This document shows, piece after piece, positions 48,458 to 60,639 of a stretch of DNA of 64,000 nt. A model generated the notes under the pieces. The model was not told the DNA's origin and did no database searches. It worked only from the letters and a program-made list of their open reading frames with translations. How positions within the stretch are numbered: the stretch's first letter is position 1; every line of letters begins with the position of its first letter. The stretch comes from Nyssa sinensis (taxonomy: Eukaryota > Streptophyta > Magnoliopsida > Cornales > Nyssaceae), in assembly GCA_008638375.1 (NCBI GenBank), contig CM018041.1, forward strand, positions 3,835,501-3,899,500. Direction: 5' to 3'. The position numbers and the translations under genes are program-made.

Positions 48458-50156
48458 ATGGAAGATGGTGTCTCTATTGGGAGGAAATGAGAGGACCTCG
48501 ACATTGATATTCTGGTGAAGATATTTCAGTCTGTTGACATCTCTGAGTTGACGTCTGCCATTGGTCAAGTTTGTAGCACATGGCGGTTGGCTTTTTATGA
48601 TCCCCTGCTATAGAAAAATCTTGACTTATCGATGTTGAAATCTAACTTCATAAAAATCTCATTAGAGCCATATGTTTATGTGGATGGTCAATCTGATAAA
48701 ACATTAACCCTGGTGTTAAATATTGCTTTAAATCTCAGCAGGGGAAACATATTAACCCTGATTTTCCATTTCAATCTGTACGTCAGCAATGATCAGTTGA
48801 CTTACACTGCTGAAAGGTACCTCAAAGAAGTTACTCATTTTTTGTGTGTAAATATATCATAAAATTTCTAAAGGTTTCCCTATCACTGATCTCCCTCTAT
48901 GTTCCCAAATATCCCTGACCTTTTTCTCTGAGGTCAATGTCAGTGGTGCTCACCACCCCTAGGCCCTAGGTGCATATGCTCTCTTTGAAATACTTAAATG
49001 GACTGTCCACCGACTCCATCCCTGACTTTGCATATCAAACTAGAGGTAGTGTTAAACTTGGGAAGGTTAAATTGGTCCCTTTTGCATATTTCTCATATTA
49101 AAGCATCAAGGAGGGGAGGTATGCAAATGGGATTGATTTTCCAACCCATAATTGATGTGATGGAATTCTACCTGTCAATTTTTGCTGAGTTGGAAAAATA
49201 TGTGGTGCATTCACATTTTTCGTGTTCATTAGTACCCATTATTAGAATGATATGAACATGGCCTTCGATTCATTCTATTCATTTTTTTTAGTCGGAATTG
49301 CATCTGTTACAATATGCTTAAATACTAGAAGATGTATAAATCTTGTTTACTACAGTTGTATTTACATGTAATCTGTTGTAACAGCATTACAGGCATGGCT
49401 TGCAATTTGCACAAGGTTATGAAAAGATACTAGAGTAGCATTTATATAATAATGGATTTGAGTATGAAAGTTTTTTTCCCCTATGAAATACATCTACTGT
49501 TTTGTGTGTTGCACCAGACTTGACTTTGATTTTACTCCTCATATTGAATAATTGAAGGCATAATGAAAAGTGACCCACAAATATGTTCTTATTGCAGGTG
49601 CCCACAGCTCAAACGACTTGTTATGCCGGCTTGGAACCGAATTAAAAAGGCTGGAATATGCAGGGCTATTCGTCTGTGGGAAGATCTCGAGTCTCTGACA
49701 ATGCCTAGCATAGCAAATCCTCCATATCTCATGGAAGAAATTGCCAAGAACTGCAAGAATTTTTCTGAACTAAAGATCATGGGTCCTTTTGACATTTTCT
49801 TTGCATCTACCTTGGTTACATTTCTTCCAAACTTAAAGGTTTTAAGTCTCAGGTGCTCAATGCTCTTCAAGGATGCTCTTATCATTATTTTGGATGGCTT
49901 ACAACACTTGGAGGTGCTCAACATATCGCATTGTCACCTTATCGGAGTCCCTCTGCATCCTTCACTGAGAAAAATTCTGAAGGAGCTTGATGAATCTATA
50001 CTTCAGAGAGCTTCTAGGTTACGTAAATTTTTTACATGCATGGAAGACTCTTGCATTATGTGCCAGCGGACTAGAAATGATGAAGGGCTCATGAGACGGT
50101 ACAAGTATGAAGAAGGGCATTGGAAAGCTGGTGAGGTGCAATCTCTTGCACTTTGA
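48458..50156 (+). pseudogene. F-box/LRR protein gene with two nonsense codons (At3g48880-like)
   Basis: Two exons, 48458-48816 and 49598-50156, joined by a canonical GT-AG intron, would encode 305 residues of a plant F-box/LRR protein. Such proteins are substrate adaptors of SCF ubiquitin ligases. The F-box is readable (DLDIDILVKIFQSVDISELT, then VCSTWRLAF), followed by LRR-like segments (LKRLVMPAW, LESLTMPS, LKVLSLRCS, LEVLNISHC) and a Cys-containing end (CMEDSCIMCQRTRNDEG). Codon 11 is TGA (48488-48490) and codon 52 is TAG (48611-48613). Both stand where family members carry tryptophan (GRKW-EDLD and PLLW-K), so each is a one-base change from TGG. The rest of the frame is open. A later start (ATG at 48632) would lack the F-box. 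A poly(A) signal persists, so decay may be recent, or the stops may be sequence errors. Confidence 0.8.
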
Positions 50157-50236
50157 TTGTAGCATCTGAGAGTGTTTTAGTAGGTCTGATAACCTTTTAC
50201 CCTTCTGTAATTATATAATTTATGTGCAAGAAGCTG

Positions 50237-50242
50237 AATAAA
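50237..50242 (+). terminator. Poly(A) signal of the F-box locus
   Basis: AATAAA 80 bp past the F-box stop codon. Confidence 0.5.
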
Positions 50243-51580
50243 ACTTTGTTGAACGATTGTAAACGGTAATAGTGTCTCCGGTGGTGGTGGTGGTGGTGGT
50301 TGTGGCATTAGACATATCCGCCCGAGTGACTGGCTATGATGGTGGTGTTTTGACGGATTAGCAATTTCTTTGGAAAAGATATTCTCCTGGTGGGTCTAGG
50401 TACACCACGTGGCAATGTGCAGTACACATTGCCATGTCACTGTACTAGTTTCATTCAAGAATTTTCCTTCCTCGGGGAGGATGATATGTCTATTTTGTTA
50501 TTGTAAATAGTTAATTTTCCTTCTTGAGATGATTTATTTCATTAATTTTCTAGCAAGATTCATTGATGACCATGGTCCATGTGCAGTGTTCACCCACTTG
50601 TCTTGGTTCCCTTTGCGTGGTCAAGGTTGAATAACTGTAAGAAGAAATCAACTCTCCAGCGTCATGTTAAGAATTATTTTGGCTGCTTAGTTTGACCCAT
50701 CTTTTAGAATAATATTTGGTGTTTTTGTTTAAATCAATTCTCTGGCCATATATAATTTTCTTTGACTGTTGTTTACTATTAATTAATTTATTATTATTAT
50801 TTTTTAAAACTTTAGGCAGGTTACATTTACTTTGTTTTTATTTTTTAAAGATTTCTTTAGAGCCCAGCAATAGTCTAATTATAAAAATAAAATTAATAAC
50901 TTTTTTAAATAAAGAAAATTAGGAGCTCTAGCTAAATGGAGTTTGATCCATGACTAAATATGATTAAACAAACAGGATTACAGGAGCAAAAGCACGTGAC
51001 ATGCTTTTTTGTTTTTTTTTTTTTTTGTGTTTTTTCAAGATTTTTAGTTCACGACACGTGAAACTTGAGGATCTCTGAACTTAAGCTTCTTTTCTTAATT
51101 GAAAAAAAAAAACTAAACTGATATTATATATATATATATATACACACACTTATAAGTATATTTATATTGATTTTGTTTAACCCTTCAAAAAAAATTAAAC
51201 AGAGAAAAAAAAAGAAGAAGCTTGATCCAGCTGGTTTTATTAGTTTGCCCTTGTTATATATATACATATATATATATATATAGACACACACTGACACACT
51301 TTTTATCAGCTGAGTAATATTATATTTTTAAAAATTATATTTCAAATTTTTATTTTAAATGATATAATATTGAATTACTAACCATATTTGAAATCATGTA
51401 ATTAATGTGATTCTGTCGTATTATTACTACATTATTTGAGATAAAAAAAATAAAAAATAAATTTAAAAAACATAATATTTACTTTTTGACACCTACAGTC
51501 CACTATCTCGTTATAGTCTCAAATCACTTTATTGCCCCTCAATTATGTAACTCAAATGAGAGTTCATTGTTGCATTTTAA
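50243..51580. other. Intergenic DNA with AT and GGT microsatellites
   Basis: A (GGT)n tract lies at 50280-50300, and AT/AC tracts at 51124-51148 and 51257-51296. No gene was recognised. Confidence 0.6.
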
Positions 51581-51990
51581 GAGCTTCTCTAATACTTAAA
51601 TGTCATTTTATTCATATTAATTTTATATTTTGATATTGTTGTAATACAAAAATATCAAATTTTAATTATTATGCTCCACTACTAAAATGCTAATGTTTAA
51701 CACAACATAGGCATTGCGGCTGCCACCTCTCATACAGTAAGAAACTAGTAACTAAAACAAGTCAAGTGTGACTAGCACAAAAAAAGTGAAATAGCTCAAA
51801 CGTGGATTCCACCTTAAACCTTCTCCATTTTGCAAACTCGACAAAATGCTAACTCCACCTCTCATACAGTTAAATAGTTTTAACTATTTCCAATGTCATA
51901 TTTGATATTAGAAATTATATTGTCATTTTTTGACAAATCAAAAGGCATGCAATTGGAACAATTTTTCTTACATTCTTGTCAAATTTTAAA
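51581..51990. mobile_element. MITE-like element, family copy 2
   Basis: The left part (agagcttctctaatacttaa, then gtcattttatt and aaaaatatcaaattttaatt) parallels the element at 8806. The right part (tttccaatgtcatatttgat through caattggaac) is an imperfect inverse of the left. Edges are approximate. Confidence 0.45.
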
Positions 51991-53240
51991 ATTAGCATGA
52001 CATTTGACACATACATTAAAAAAATTCTAAACACAATCAACCATTTTGAAATAGTATAATATTATTGTAATTTTGACCTTACATGAAACATGCTATTTTA
52101 ATTAATAAATGATTTAAAATTTAAGTTTTTAATTACTTTATCTCTAATATTTACATCATTCAAAGGTTTAAATACCCTACATTATATAAACTACAATTAT
52201 AATATTATTTTTTGACAGAATAATTGTTAGAATTTGAGTGATTTAGCCATTTTTAATATTAAATTTATGGTGTCATGGACAAGGTCTATTGCCTATATTT
52301 TGTTCAAAATTAGTTAAATGGTGCTGATTAAAAAAAAAAAGAAAATGATCCTGTCTCATAGATTATTACAAAGTTTGAAAAAAGTTGAATGGATGTAATT
52401 TTATTTTAAAAGTTTCTTTTGCTTGAAACTAAACTCCATAACTTTCTAATGTAAGAGATATTTGCATAGATTAAACAATTAAAGATTTTTATTTTTATTT
52501 TTTTAAAAAATGGAAAAAGCTAATGGTTGATGAGGAAGAAGAAGATTTTAATTTTAATTATTTTTTATCAAAACTTTCCATGGACATGAATACTTTTATT
52601 TGTAAATCACTTAAGGGCATAATTTGCATTGGATTTGAGAATTAAAAAAGGAAAATGGTATTTGAAAAAACTGCTAGGTGTTTATAAAAATTGTTTTTGA
52701 ACAAATTTGGAGACCAGAACATTTTCATGAAATTGTTTAAAATATTTCATTAAATAGTTCAAAAATTTGAGCTAAATAAATAATTGAAATCCAATTTTTT
52801 TTTTTATTTAACAAGGAAGAGAAAAGACTCAAGAACAGGGTTGAAATTTCAAGACCCAATCACTTTTTTTTTTTTTTTTTGCATTTTGTGTTTTGAAAAG
52901 TAAAATCAACACAAAAGTGTTTTCAAAAACATATTTTGAAATATTTTTCTACAAATGAAAATGTAAACACAAAAATGGAAGGTGTAAAATTTTCCAAAAA
53001 AGGCCAACTCTCCAAAGGCAAATGAGTAATTTTGTATAGATCTAGAATCGTGTGGCTCGCCAAAAAAAACATAAAAAACAAAAAAATATTAATAAATGTA
53101 TAATTATGAAAATTAGTTAAATATAGTAGAATTAGTACAAAGCAAAAGCAAAACCAAACACAAGTAAATTATGAGTTGATTCCAAGAGCCCATCACTTCA
53201 CGAAATTGATACTCAACCTTGGTTCTCTCTCCTCTTCTCC
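51991..53240. other. AT-rich DNA and MSBP promoter region
   Basis: No gene is visible in this very AT-rich stretch. The last few hundred bases should carry the MSBP promoter. Confidence 0.5.
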
Positions 53241-53249
53241 TTGAAGATA

Positions 53250-53254
53250 TCTCA

Positions 53255-53287
<33 letters not shown>
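53250..53287 (+). promoter_or_regulatory. CT tract in the MSBP leader
   Basis: About 17 CT units end 17 bp before the MSBP start codon. Pyrimidine tracts of this kind are common in plant 5' leaders and core promoters. Confidence 0.6.
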
Positions 53288-53289
<2 letters not shown>

Positions 53290-53303
53290 CATCGCAGATA
53301 GTC

Positions 53304-55391
53304 ATGGCCCTGCAACTTTGGGAGACCCTCAAGGAATCAATCACAGTATACACCGGACTGTCTCCGGCGACCTTCTTTACAATTCTTGCTTTGGGGCTTG
53401 CAATCTACTATGTCGTATCAGGGCTGTTTGGGTCGTCCGATCAACACCATCCGAGTTCTAGGGATTTCGAAGAAAAGATGGAGCCTCTGCCTCCTCCAGT
53501 TCAGTTAGGGGAGATCAGTGAAGAGGAGTTGAAGGTCTATGATGGCAACGATCCGAAGAAGCCTCTGCTCATGGCGATCAAGGGTCAGATCTACGATGTA
53601 ACACAGAGCAGGTATATCATATATATATATATATATATATATTTATCTGTTAGCTTTTGGGTAGGTTGAATTCTGGTATACACTTGTTATTTTTATTTCT
53701 AGGCATGAGAACTATTGGAGTTTTGTGTCTGATTCTTTGTACTATTTGTTTCTGGGTTTAGGGATTTTTGGAGATTTTATGTAATTTTGCTGTTCTTTTT
53801 AGATATTTAGCTCATGGATATGAGTAAATTTTGTTTTTTGTTTTTGTTTTTTGCGGTATTTTGGTTTCTGGGTGATCTCTCTCTGTTATGTGACTGTCTA
53901 AGTAAACTTTTGTGGGGTTAAATTCAGGGATTGACTTTTTGGCCTATTGATTCTTTCTCTTTATTCTCTGTTGTTGATTCAATACTTGCGGGTTGTAGTC
54001 TCCAGGGGAAACAATTATTTTTCTGGGAAATTAGGGATTTAAGCTTATAATATGATTTTTATTATAGATCGTGTAAGATTTGAGTAATTAATTTTTTTGT
54101 GGGATTTAAGGGATTTTAGCATAAGTTTTTGGGGGATTTTGATGGAGTTCTTGGTAGGATATAACCGACGCTTCTGCGGAATTGGGGTTTATAGTTACAG
54201 CAGGACTAGAAGCTTTACTTGTTTGCTGGCTGACTGAACAGGGTAGTCTTCCTACTCTTCAATTGTTTCTATACCTACTTGCAATTACGATATGGATAAG
54301 GTTTTTTTTTTTGGTTCAACTGTAGGAGCTTCATGATTTTGGATTAGCCATTACTTGGATTATAGATGCTTTTAGTCTGGCTATTTTTATTTATTATCTG
54401 CAAGTAAGATCATAAAATTTCCTGCAAAATTGGAGAAAAAGCAATTTACATCAAAATTGTATTCTATCGATTCTTGGTTGTGATTTGCTGTCTATGCCTT
54501 TTGTACAGAATTCTTTGAAATCTGTCCTTTCTGTCTATTTAATTCCCTATTTTTCTTTGAATGTGGCCAGTTTTGCTAATGCTGGTTATTATGGGCCTTC
54601 ATTTGCCCGAGTGCCTCTCCCTTTCCTCCGTTCGCTAGGTTTTTCTTGATCTGGGTATTTTACTTGCACTGTTTCAGTTGTAACCAGTTTCGCAAATGGA
54701 GCAACGCATTAACTGTTAGCACATATGGCATATAAGCTTATAACACGCTTGATCTGGGTTGTTTATCTGATGAGATAGTGTCAGAAAATGGATCTCATAT
54801 ACTACACATTATGAAAGATAATGAACAAGTGACTTCCTATGGATCAAAAGAGTATTTTGCTTGTGGGTGGGAGAAATTTACTCAATTTATGTAATGTTTG
54901 TTGCACTGTAATCCTATTGACAGGGCAGGTAGAAGGATATAATATATTCTCATAAATATTTGTTATATGGCTTGTTCAGATGAACATGAGAAATGAAATG
55001 ATTCAAGACCTTTCTTGTTAGTCGGCCCGAAGGGTCGGATACCGAATTATCAAAAAAAATACCTTTCTTGTTAGATATTTTTTCTAATCTGCACCAAACT
55101 ACCTACTTGTTTAAAATTTAATCTCTCTCTTGCAGGATGTTTTATGGACCTGGTGGACCTTATGCTCTGTTTGCTGGGAAGGATGCTAGCAGAGCTCTTG
55201 CAAAGATGTCCTTTGAAGAAAAAGATCTTACAGGGGATATATCCGGTCTTGGTCCTTTCGAACTTGATGCCTTGCAAGACTGGGAATACAAGTTTATGAG
55301 CAAGTATGTTAAGGTCGGAACTGTTAAGAAGACAGTACCAGTAACTGATGGGTCAGCCGCTGGTGAACCCAGCAGAAGCTACCGACCGTGA
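53304..55391 (+). CDS. MSBP2: Membrane steroid-binding protein (MSBP/MAPR), C-terminus frameshifted
   Basis: Exons 53304-53611 and 55136-55391 join in frame (AG|G = Arg103) to 187 residues. A membrane segment, FFTILALGLAIYYVVSGLF (24-42), is followed by a cytochrome b5-like heme/steroid-binding domain (about 68-165) with EELKVYDGNDPKKPLLMAIK and the MFYGPGGPYALFAGKDASRA core (104-123). Plant MSBPs sit in the ER or plasma membrane; MSBP1 binds steroids and dampens brassinosteroid signalling, and both MSBPs scaffold lignin P450s. Family members are about 220-233 residues with an acidic tail. Here the frame stops early at 55389-55391. A one-base shift near 55367 opens a frame that runs to a TAA at 55468-55470 with a typical acidic Glu/Ala/Ser tail. 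The cause may be a true frameshift or a sequence error; the folded domain is intact. MSBP1 versus MSBP2 is unresolved. Confidence 0.85.
53612..55135. other. MSBP intron
   Basis: A 1.5 kb intron starting gtatatcat directly before an AT microsatellite (53617-53640) and ending tctctcttgcag. Nothing else was recognised. Confidence 0.75.
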
Positions 55392-55642
55392 TGTTGCTAA
55401 GCCTGCAGAAGGTGAATCAGAGAGCCCTGCTGTTGAAACTGCATCTGGCGGTGATGCCAACAAAGAGTAATTTTGTTAATGTTCATCTGTCACTGCAGTT
55501 GGGAATTTGGGGAACCACATGTGATGGAGATACTGAGGAAGAAAAGGTTCTGGTGTATGTGTTTTGTGCTTATGTTTCACATTCAAGTTTATCTTATTTT
55601 GTCTAGGGTACAAACTTACTTGGATGTTTAGTTTGTTAGATT

Positions 55643-55648
55643 AATAAA
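55643..55648 (+). terminator. Poly(A) signal of MSBP
   Basis: AATAAA 250 bp past the truncated stop and 173 bp past the TAA of the shifted frame. Confidence 0.45.
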
Positions 55649-58600
55649 TAATGAATCTGGCATGTCAAACTCTGGGATTCAGACCTGCAATATCGCCATA
55701 TTTTGAGTCTATGCTATTTTTTTGTAGTCAAATTATGAATTCTGAAAATTTGGAATTGCCTCTTGAGCTCTGTTGGATCAGCTTTGCCCTTTCATCTTAG
55801 GTAAATTTATGGCCTTCATATCTTGAAGGCACAAATCAGCTTCATCTGGATTATATTTCTTCGTTTCTCATGGTAAAGACAATCTCAAAGCAAAAATAAC
55901 TCGAAATGTGGAAAGCAAGCAAAAATAACTCAAAAATGTTGGAAGTTCAAGAAGCTGAGGAACGATCGTTTGTTAAAGCATAAGTAGCTCAAGATGTAAA
56001 AGTAGTTTGAAAAGCGTAAATCCTATGTTGAAAAATAACTCAAAAGATGTGAAGATTCAAAAAGCTAACACCTGAGCTGTCGGCTTTTCAAGACCTTGAG
56101 TAGCCTTTTAAACTTCAAATCTTTCTACCTCATATGTTGATGATAGGTCCCAGTTCCGATGCACGAGGCTTCTGCAGCGTGGTGCGCCCGGAAAGAACTA
56201 GGTGTATGCAGTCTTATTCTGTAAACGAATAGGTGGTTGATGATAGATGAGTGTATGAAATTATACATAGGATGTATATTGGAAGATTGTTGTGTTAGGG
56301 CAATTGTTATGAATTTATCTTAGATTCTTGATAATCTGTTGATGACTCACTCAATGTTTGTTCTCAGAAATTTTTTTGGCCCATTTTGTTTGGTTATTTT
56401 TTGATACATTTTGTTTCTTATTTTATAACTTACATGCATAAGGGTAGTGCTTTTAGAGTTTTTTTCTTATAAAAAGAGAACTAATTTTGTGTGAGTCGTT
56501 GTTAAGTGTAAAAGTATTTTTTGGATTTAAGTGTTTTGCTCTTGTAATTTTTTCGGTACATAGTAAGTTGATCATCGTTACTTATAAATATAGACATTTT
56601 ATCGAATCACGTAAATTTTGTATATTTTTTATTTTTTGTGAAATTAATTTATTGTTTGCTTTTATTCCTTCCCCACAACATGCTGGACATATGAGAGGAT
56701 GAAGTTTTTAAGTTAGATGACAATTCACCCTTTCTGTGCTAGGATACAAGCACTCTTCCATGACACCTACCTTTGTACTTATACACCACTCTATTATTGC
56801 AGATTTTTTTTTAAGCAAACTTCAGATGAGATGTCAAGTAGTTTGTCATTATAGAGGTTAACTCACATGTTTGCATGTAGGAAAAGGTTATTATTGTGTT
56901 CAAGATATATTTTACACAAGTTTTGCAGACATTAGTAAATTAAGATCTGACTCTAAAGATGCGGCCAACTAATTGCCGGCCACAAGATGGGAGCAATTTT
57001 CATTCATCTTGGATTCGATAGGCTCAAAAACTTTCTTGGAAGTCATTATCAAGTCTTACATAAAATGTCCGTTTTACATCACTTCGTAGAATTAGTCGGT
57101 CAACTTAACTCGTTTTACAACATAAATTGAAAATCCATGATTATTAAAAAAAGAAAAGAAAAGAGAGGCATATCACAGGTGCAGTTAATACACACAATGA
57201 AAATGGCAAAGTTGACCCAAACAATTCTCACCTGCTTCTCAGTAGGATGGCTTTTTATTTTCATGGTTGGTGTAATGCTTTATAGAACTCTTTCATCCCG
57301 GATTTGGAGAATCTTTTTATTGAACAAGTTAATTTGGAGAATCTTTTTATTGAACATGTTAAATTCTTTGAATTTTAATAACATGAAAAATACTCACCCA
57401 ATCAGAAAATAAATCTCATTGATAAAATTGAAAACTAGAAATCTAAAAAACAGGTCAATTTTTTTTTCTTTCTATATTTTGGTTTCATCAAGAATTTAAA
57501 AAATCAAAGGCAACTTGTTCTACATCACTTTCATAATCAAGGGTGTGACAGTCTCCAATCCGGATCCACCTGAGAAAGTGCGGACAGGCCTTTGGACTGA
57601 GCTGTTTGAGGCTTAACCGATAATTACTGCTTTGCCTGCTCCACCTAGTTGGCTTCATCAAAACCCCTCTGTGGGCCTGTTGAATTTAAGTAACATTTTT
57701 TTTTTCATTTACACCCATATCTAAAAAATTTGTATTGAACTACTATAATTCATCTACACAAATAATTCATGGGAGGGAAGAAGGTAGAATTTTTATGGGT
57801 CCTGGTGGATTGACACAGCAACTGCTAGATGCTTAATTAACATGTCTGAAAGAAGTCAATGTCTACAATTCATTTGATAGAATGTCCAGCTGAGCATTTA
57901 CCATGGAATGGTAAGCAATTCAGATTTCAGGTTGGATTTTTTGGCATTGATTTTGTATATGTGTGTGTGTATCTACTTTAGCATATATATAAGGGGGTAG
58001 GCAGCCTGACATGCCTTGGTGTGCTTAAGAGTGTTTTTGCTTCATGCCCAGCAGTGTTAGCTTGGCTTCACTTGATGCTACGACGTACTTATTGGGCCAA
58101 CACGTCTAGTGAATTTTTGGTGTGTCGGGTGGAGTTACCTTGCTGCAGTCTATCATGTCATGTGGGTGGTGTTGTGTTCCTTGCTCGGTTGGCTTTGATC
58201 TCTACTCTTATGGCGAATTTCCTCCCGTACAAGTTTGTGTACACACACACACTTGTGTAATCCGTTCTCAAGTCAAAAGTTTTTTTTAGAATCACTTAGC
58301 TGCAGTAACATGGATCTCTTGAGGTATCCATTGCGAGGAGGGTCGTGGTTGCCCTTGAACCACAAAGGCCAAAGATAGGATTTGAAGCTGTGCATTTTGC
58401 CTTTGCAGCTGGCAATTGAAATGCACATTGAAACATCTAATCAATGTACAATTCTAATTAAATGTCATGCCTAATTGCACTTCCTACTTTACCCTCACAA
58501 ATTATTACCCTAAACTTGTATTGTATCATGCCACCATACCAAACCTATTAGTTGTACACCATGCCATGCTTGGTGTGGGTCCCACATGCTATGAAATCGT

Positions 58601-58880
58601 TTCTACATATGGTACCCTAAGCTTACGTTGTTAAGTGGTATTCTCTGCTCTCACTCATATGCTCAAAATGTCTTATAATATGCATCCAATTCAACTAATT
58701 CTTTGATCATTCCATGTACAACACCACACATTTTCACGCTATTGTATCATGCCACATTAAAAAAGGGTGACCATATTACAATCTTCATCCTAAATCTAGT
58801 AGTAATTGTATATATGTCATCCCAAAAAATGGGTATTGTATGGGTTTTTCATCATTATTACAGCTTGAAAAAAAAAAAAT
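55649..58880. other. Intergenic DNA without recognised genes
   Basis: No gene was found in this 3.2 kb. At 55870-56100 the words aaaaataactcaaaa and gtagctcaagatg recur in degenerate form. A 29-bp unit (tttggagaatctttttattg and onward) is tandemly doubled at 57304-57361. A GC-richer block at 57540-57665 is unlike its surroundings and may be part of an unidentified mobile element. Confidence 0.5.
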
Positions 58881-58929
58881 TGACTCGATTTTTGACTTGT
58901 TTCTGAGATATTTTAGTTTTTTTTTTTTT

Positions 58930-59150
58930 CAGATTAATATTAGTAATTTGTTATCCTACAAGAATAAAGAATTAGTAGTTTCTTAATCAGATTAGTAGTA
59001 AAATTAGTAGTCTCCTATTTGAATTAGTTCTATTTAACCTTATAAATATGATATATCAGATTCTTATTATTCAGATTATTATTAATAAGATGCAATTTTG
59101 AATATAAAGAGTTTTTTCTTTTTTGGATGAGCAATCTCGCACTTGATTTA
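58930..59150 (+). mobile_element. LTR-like remnant, family copy 2
   Basis: Plus-strand ttaaccttataaatatgata (near 59034) is a TATA-like core. The surrounding 200 bp is the complement of the copy at 10700-10960. It lies about 320 bp upstream of the CLE gene and could influence it. Confidence 0.5.
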
Positions 59151-59469
59151 ACAAAAGAATTCGACATACTCAATTTTTTTTCACATATAATAGATTCTTA
59201 TATATGTTATATATATGAATAAATGGGATGAGATCATGAGAGGGTTAAATGGTTAATATAGTAATCTTTCAATACATGAATAGATAATGATGTGTCTATA
59301 TCACTACCATATGATTGATTGTGAATTTTGGAAGTCTTCCTCAAAAAGGGTTGCCACATCTGTTATAAGTAGCCTTCAAAGTTCCAACCATCCTACAGAC
59401 GCATACAAACAACCTCAAAAGATAACCATTTCCCCTGCTTCAAAATTCCTTTCCCCACCATTTCAAATC

Positions 59470-59751
59470 ATGAGAATTCAGTTTCCTTTACTAGCAATTC
59501 TCATTTTCATCATCTTGCTGGCAACACTGCATCCTGCCAATTGCCGGTACATCAACAGAGTTGCCATTGAAGAAACCAAAGAAAGAACAACAACTGAATT
59601 TTATTTTCCATCTTCACACCGTTTAAGCGCTGTTGCTGTTGCTGCTGCAGCAACAGTTCAGTTTGTGGAGTCGAACAATGAAAAGGTTAGTCCAATTTAT
59701 AGTGTTGCACACCAAATTGTCCCTGGAGGGCCAAACCCACTTCACAACTGA
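59470..59751 (+). CDS. CLE-family secreted signalling peptide precursor
   Basis: A 93-residue precursor without introns. Residues 5-20 are a strong hydrophobic signal sequence (FPLLAILIFIILLATL) with likely cleavage after ANC (23-25). A variable, partly Ala/Val-rich middle follows. The extreme C-terminus is QIVPGGPNPLHN (82-93), which matches the 12-residue CLE peptide pattern RxVPxGPNPLHN except that position 1 is Gln instead of the usual Arg or His. CLE peptides are processed, secreted and hydroxylated on proline, and signal through leucine-rich receptor kinases to control meristems, vasculature or roots. An in-frame ATG at 59287 would add 61 residues before the signal sequence and is rejected. 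A TATA-like ttataagt lies near 59360. A decayed tandem copy lies 2.1 kb downstream. Confidence 0.8.
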   Translation: MRIQFPLLAILIFIILLATLHPANCRYINRVAIEETKERTTTEFYFPSSHRLSAVAVAAAATVQFVESNNEKVSPIYSVAHQIVPGGPNPLHN

Positions 59752-60630
59752 TGGGATTCATTAAGTGCAATCTGTTTCCAAGAAAATGAAATTCTGTTTT
59801 CACGGGAAAGCAGAGAAATACAGAGTTTTTGTGTTTCTTCTGTTATATGTATATATATTTTTCTGAAATCCTATGTGAGATATGTACAATAGATACAGTT
59901 TTGAAAGATGGTATTTGTGTGGTTTTTCCTGTGAATATATAGAACTGAGTTATACTAAATTAAATAATGATATGTACAGTAGATACAGTTTTGAAAATTG
60001 GTAATTTCAATGATGATACAGGCCACCAAATTTTTGAACAAATCTTGAGAAATGTTTTACTTTTTCATTGATCCATTGACTGCCAGGAAAACAAAAGTAA
60101 AGACATGTAGAAGTGGGAATCTCATGAAAGTTGCAGTTGAAAGATTCTGAGCTTTTTTAATCAGTTAGAGAACTTCTCAACAATCAAATGGAGCATATAT
60201 ATATATATATATACACACACACATACATACCGCCTTTTCATGGGTAATTGTGATTTGAGAGGACATTACTCATCATTAGTAGATGATTCCTTAATCTTAA
60301 ATGCATTTTCCCAATCATTAAACCAAATTTGTTGTTACCAATGGCTCACAGTTTTTTTCTCCGAGAAAGTTTCATGCTAAACTCATAAGTACAGATATTT
60401 TCTACCATTCAAGAACCAAATTTCAAACTGACACTGATCATAACTTGGAGATTAGTTTCCTTCCTCCATCCTTTTTTGGAATTTCTTGTTAAGTTCATGC
60501 AGTCGAATTAGATCAGAGGACAAACCAAGCCGGCATAGTCAATACTTGAAGTTAAAAAATTCTCATTAAAAAAGCAAAATGATCACTAAAGGTGAAAAGA
60601 ATTAAGCAGGCCGAATTTTTTGTATTGAAA
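59752..60630. other. CLE 3' region and intergenic DNA
   Basis: The first 90 bp downstream of the stop are shared with the CLE pseudogene. A short two-copy word (atatgtaca(a/g)tagatacagttttgaaa) occurs at about 59880 and 59971. An AT/AC tract is at 60197-60226. No gene was seen. Confidence 0.6.
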
Positions 60631-60639
60631 CAGTTACTG

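Noticed and set aside
59287..59469. Upstream in-frame ATG of the CLE gene
   Set aside because: It would bury the signal sequence 61 residues inside the protein, which is unlike CLE precursors.
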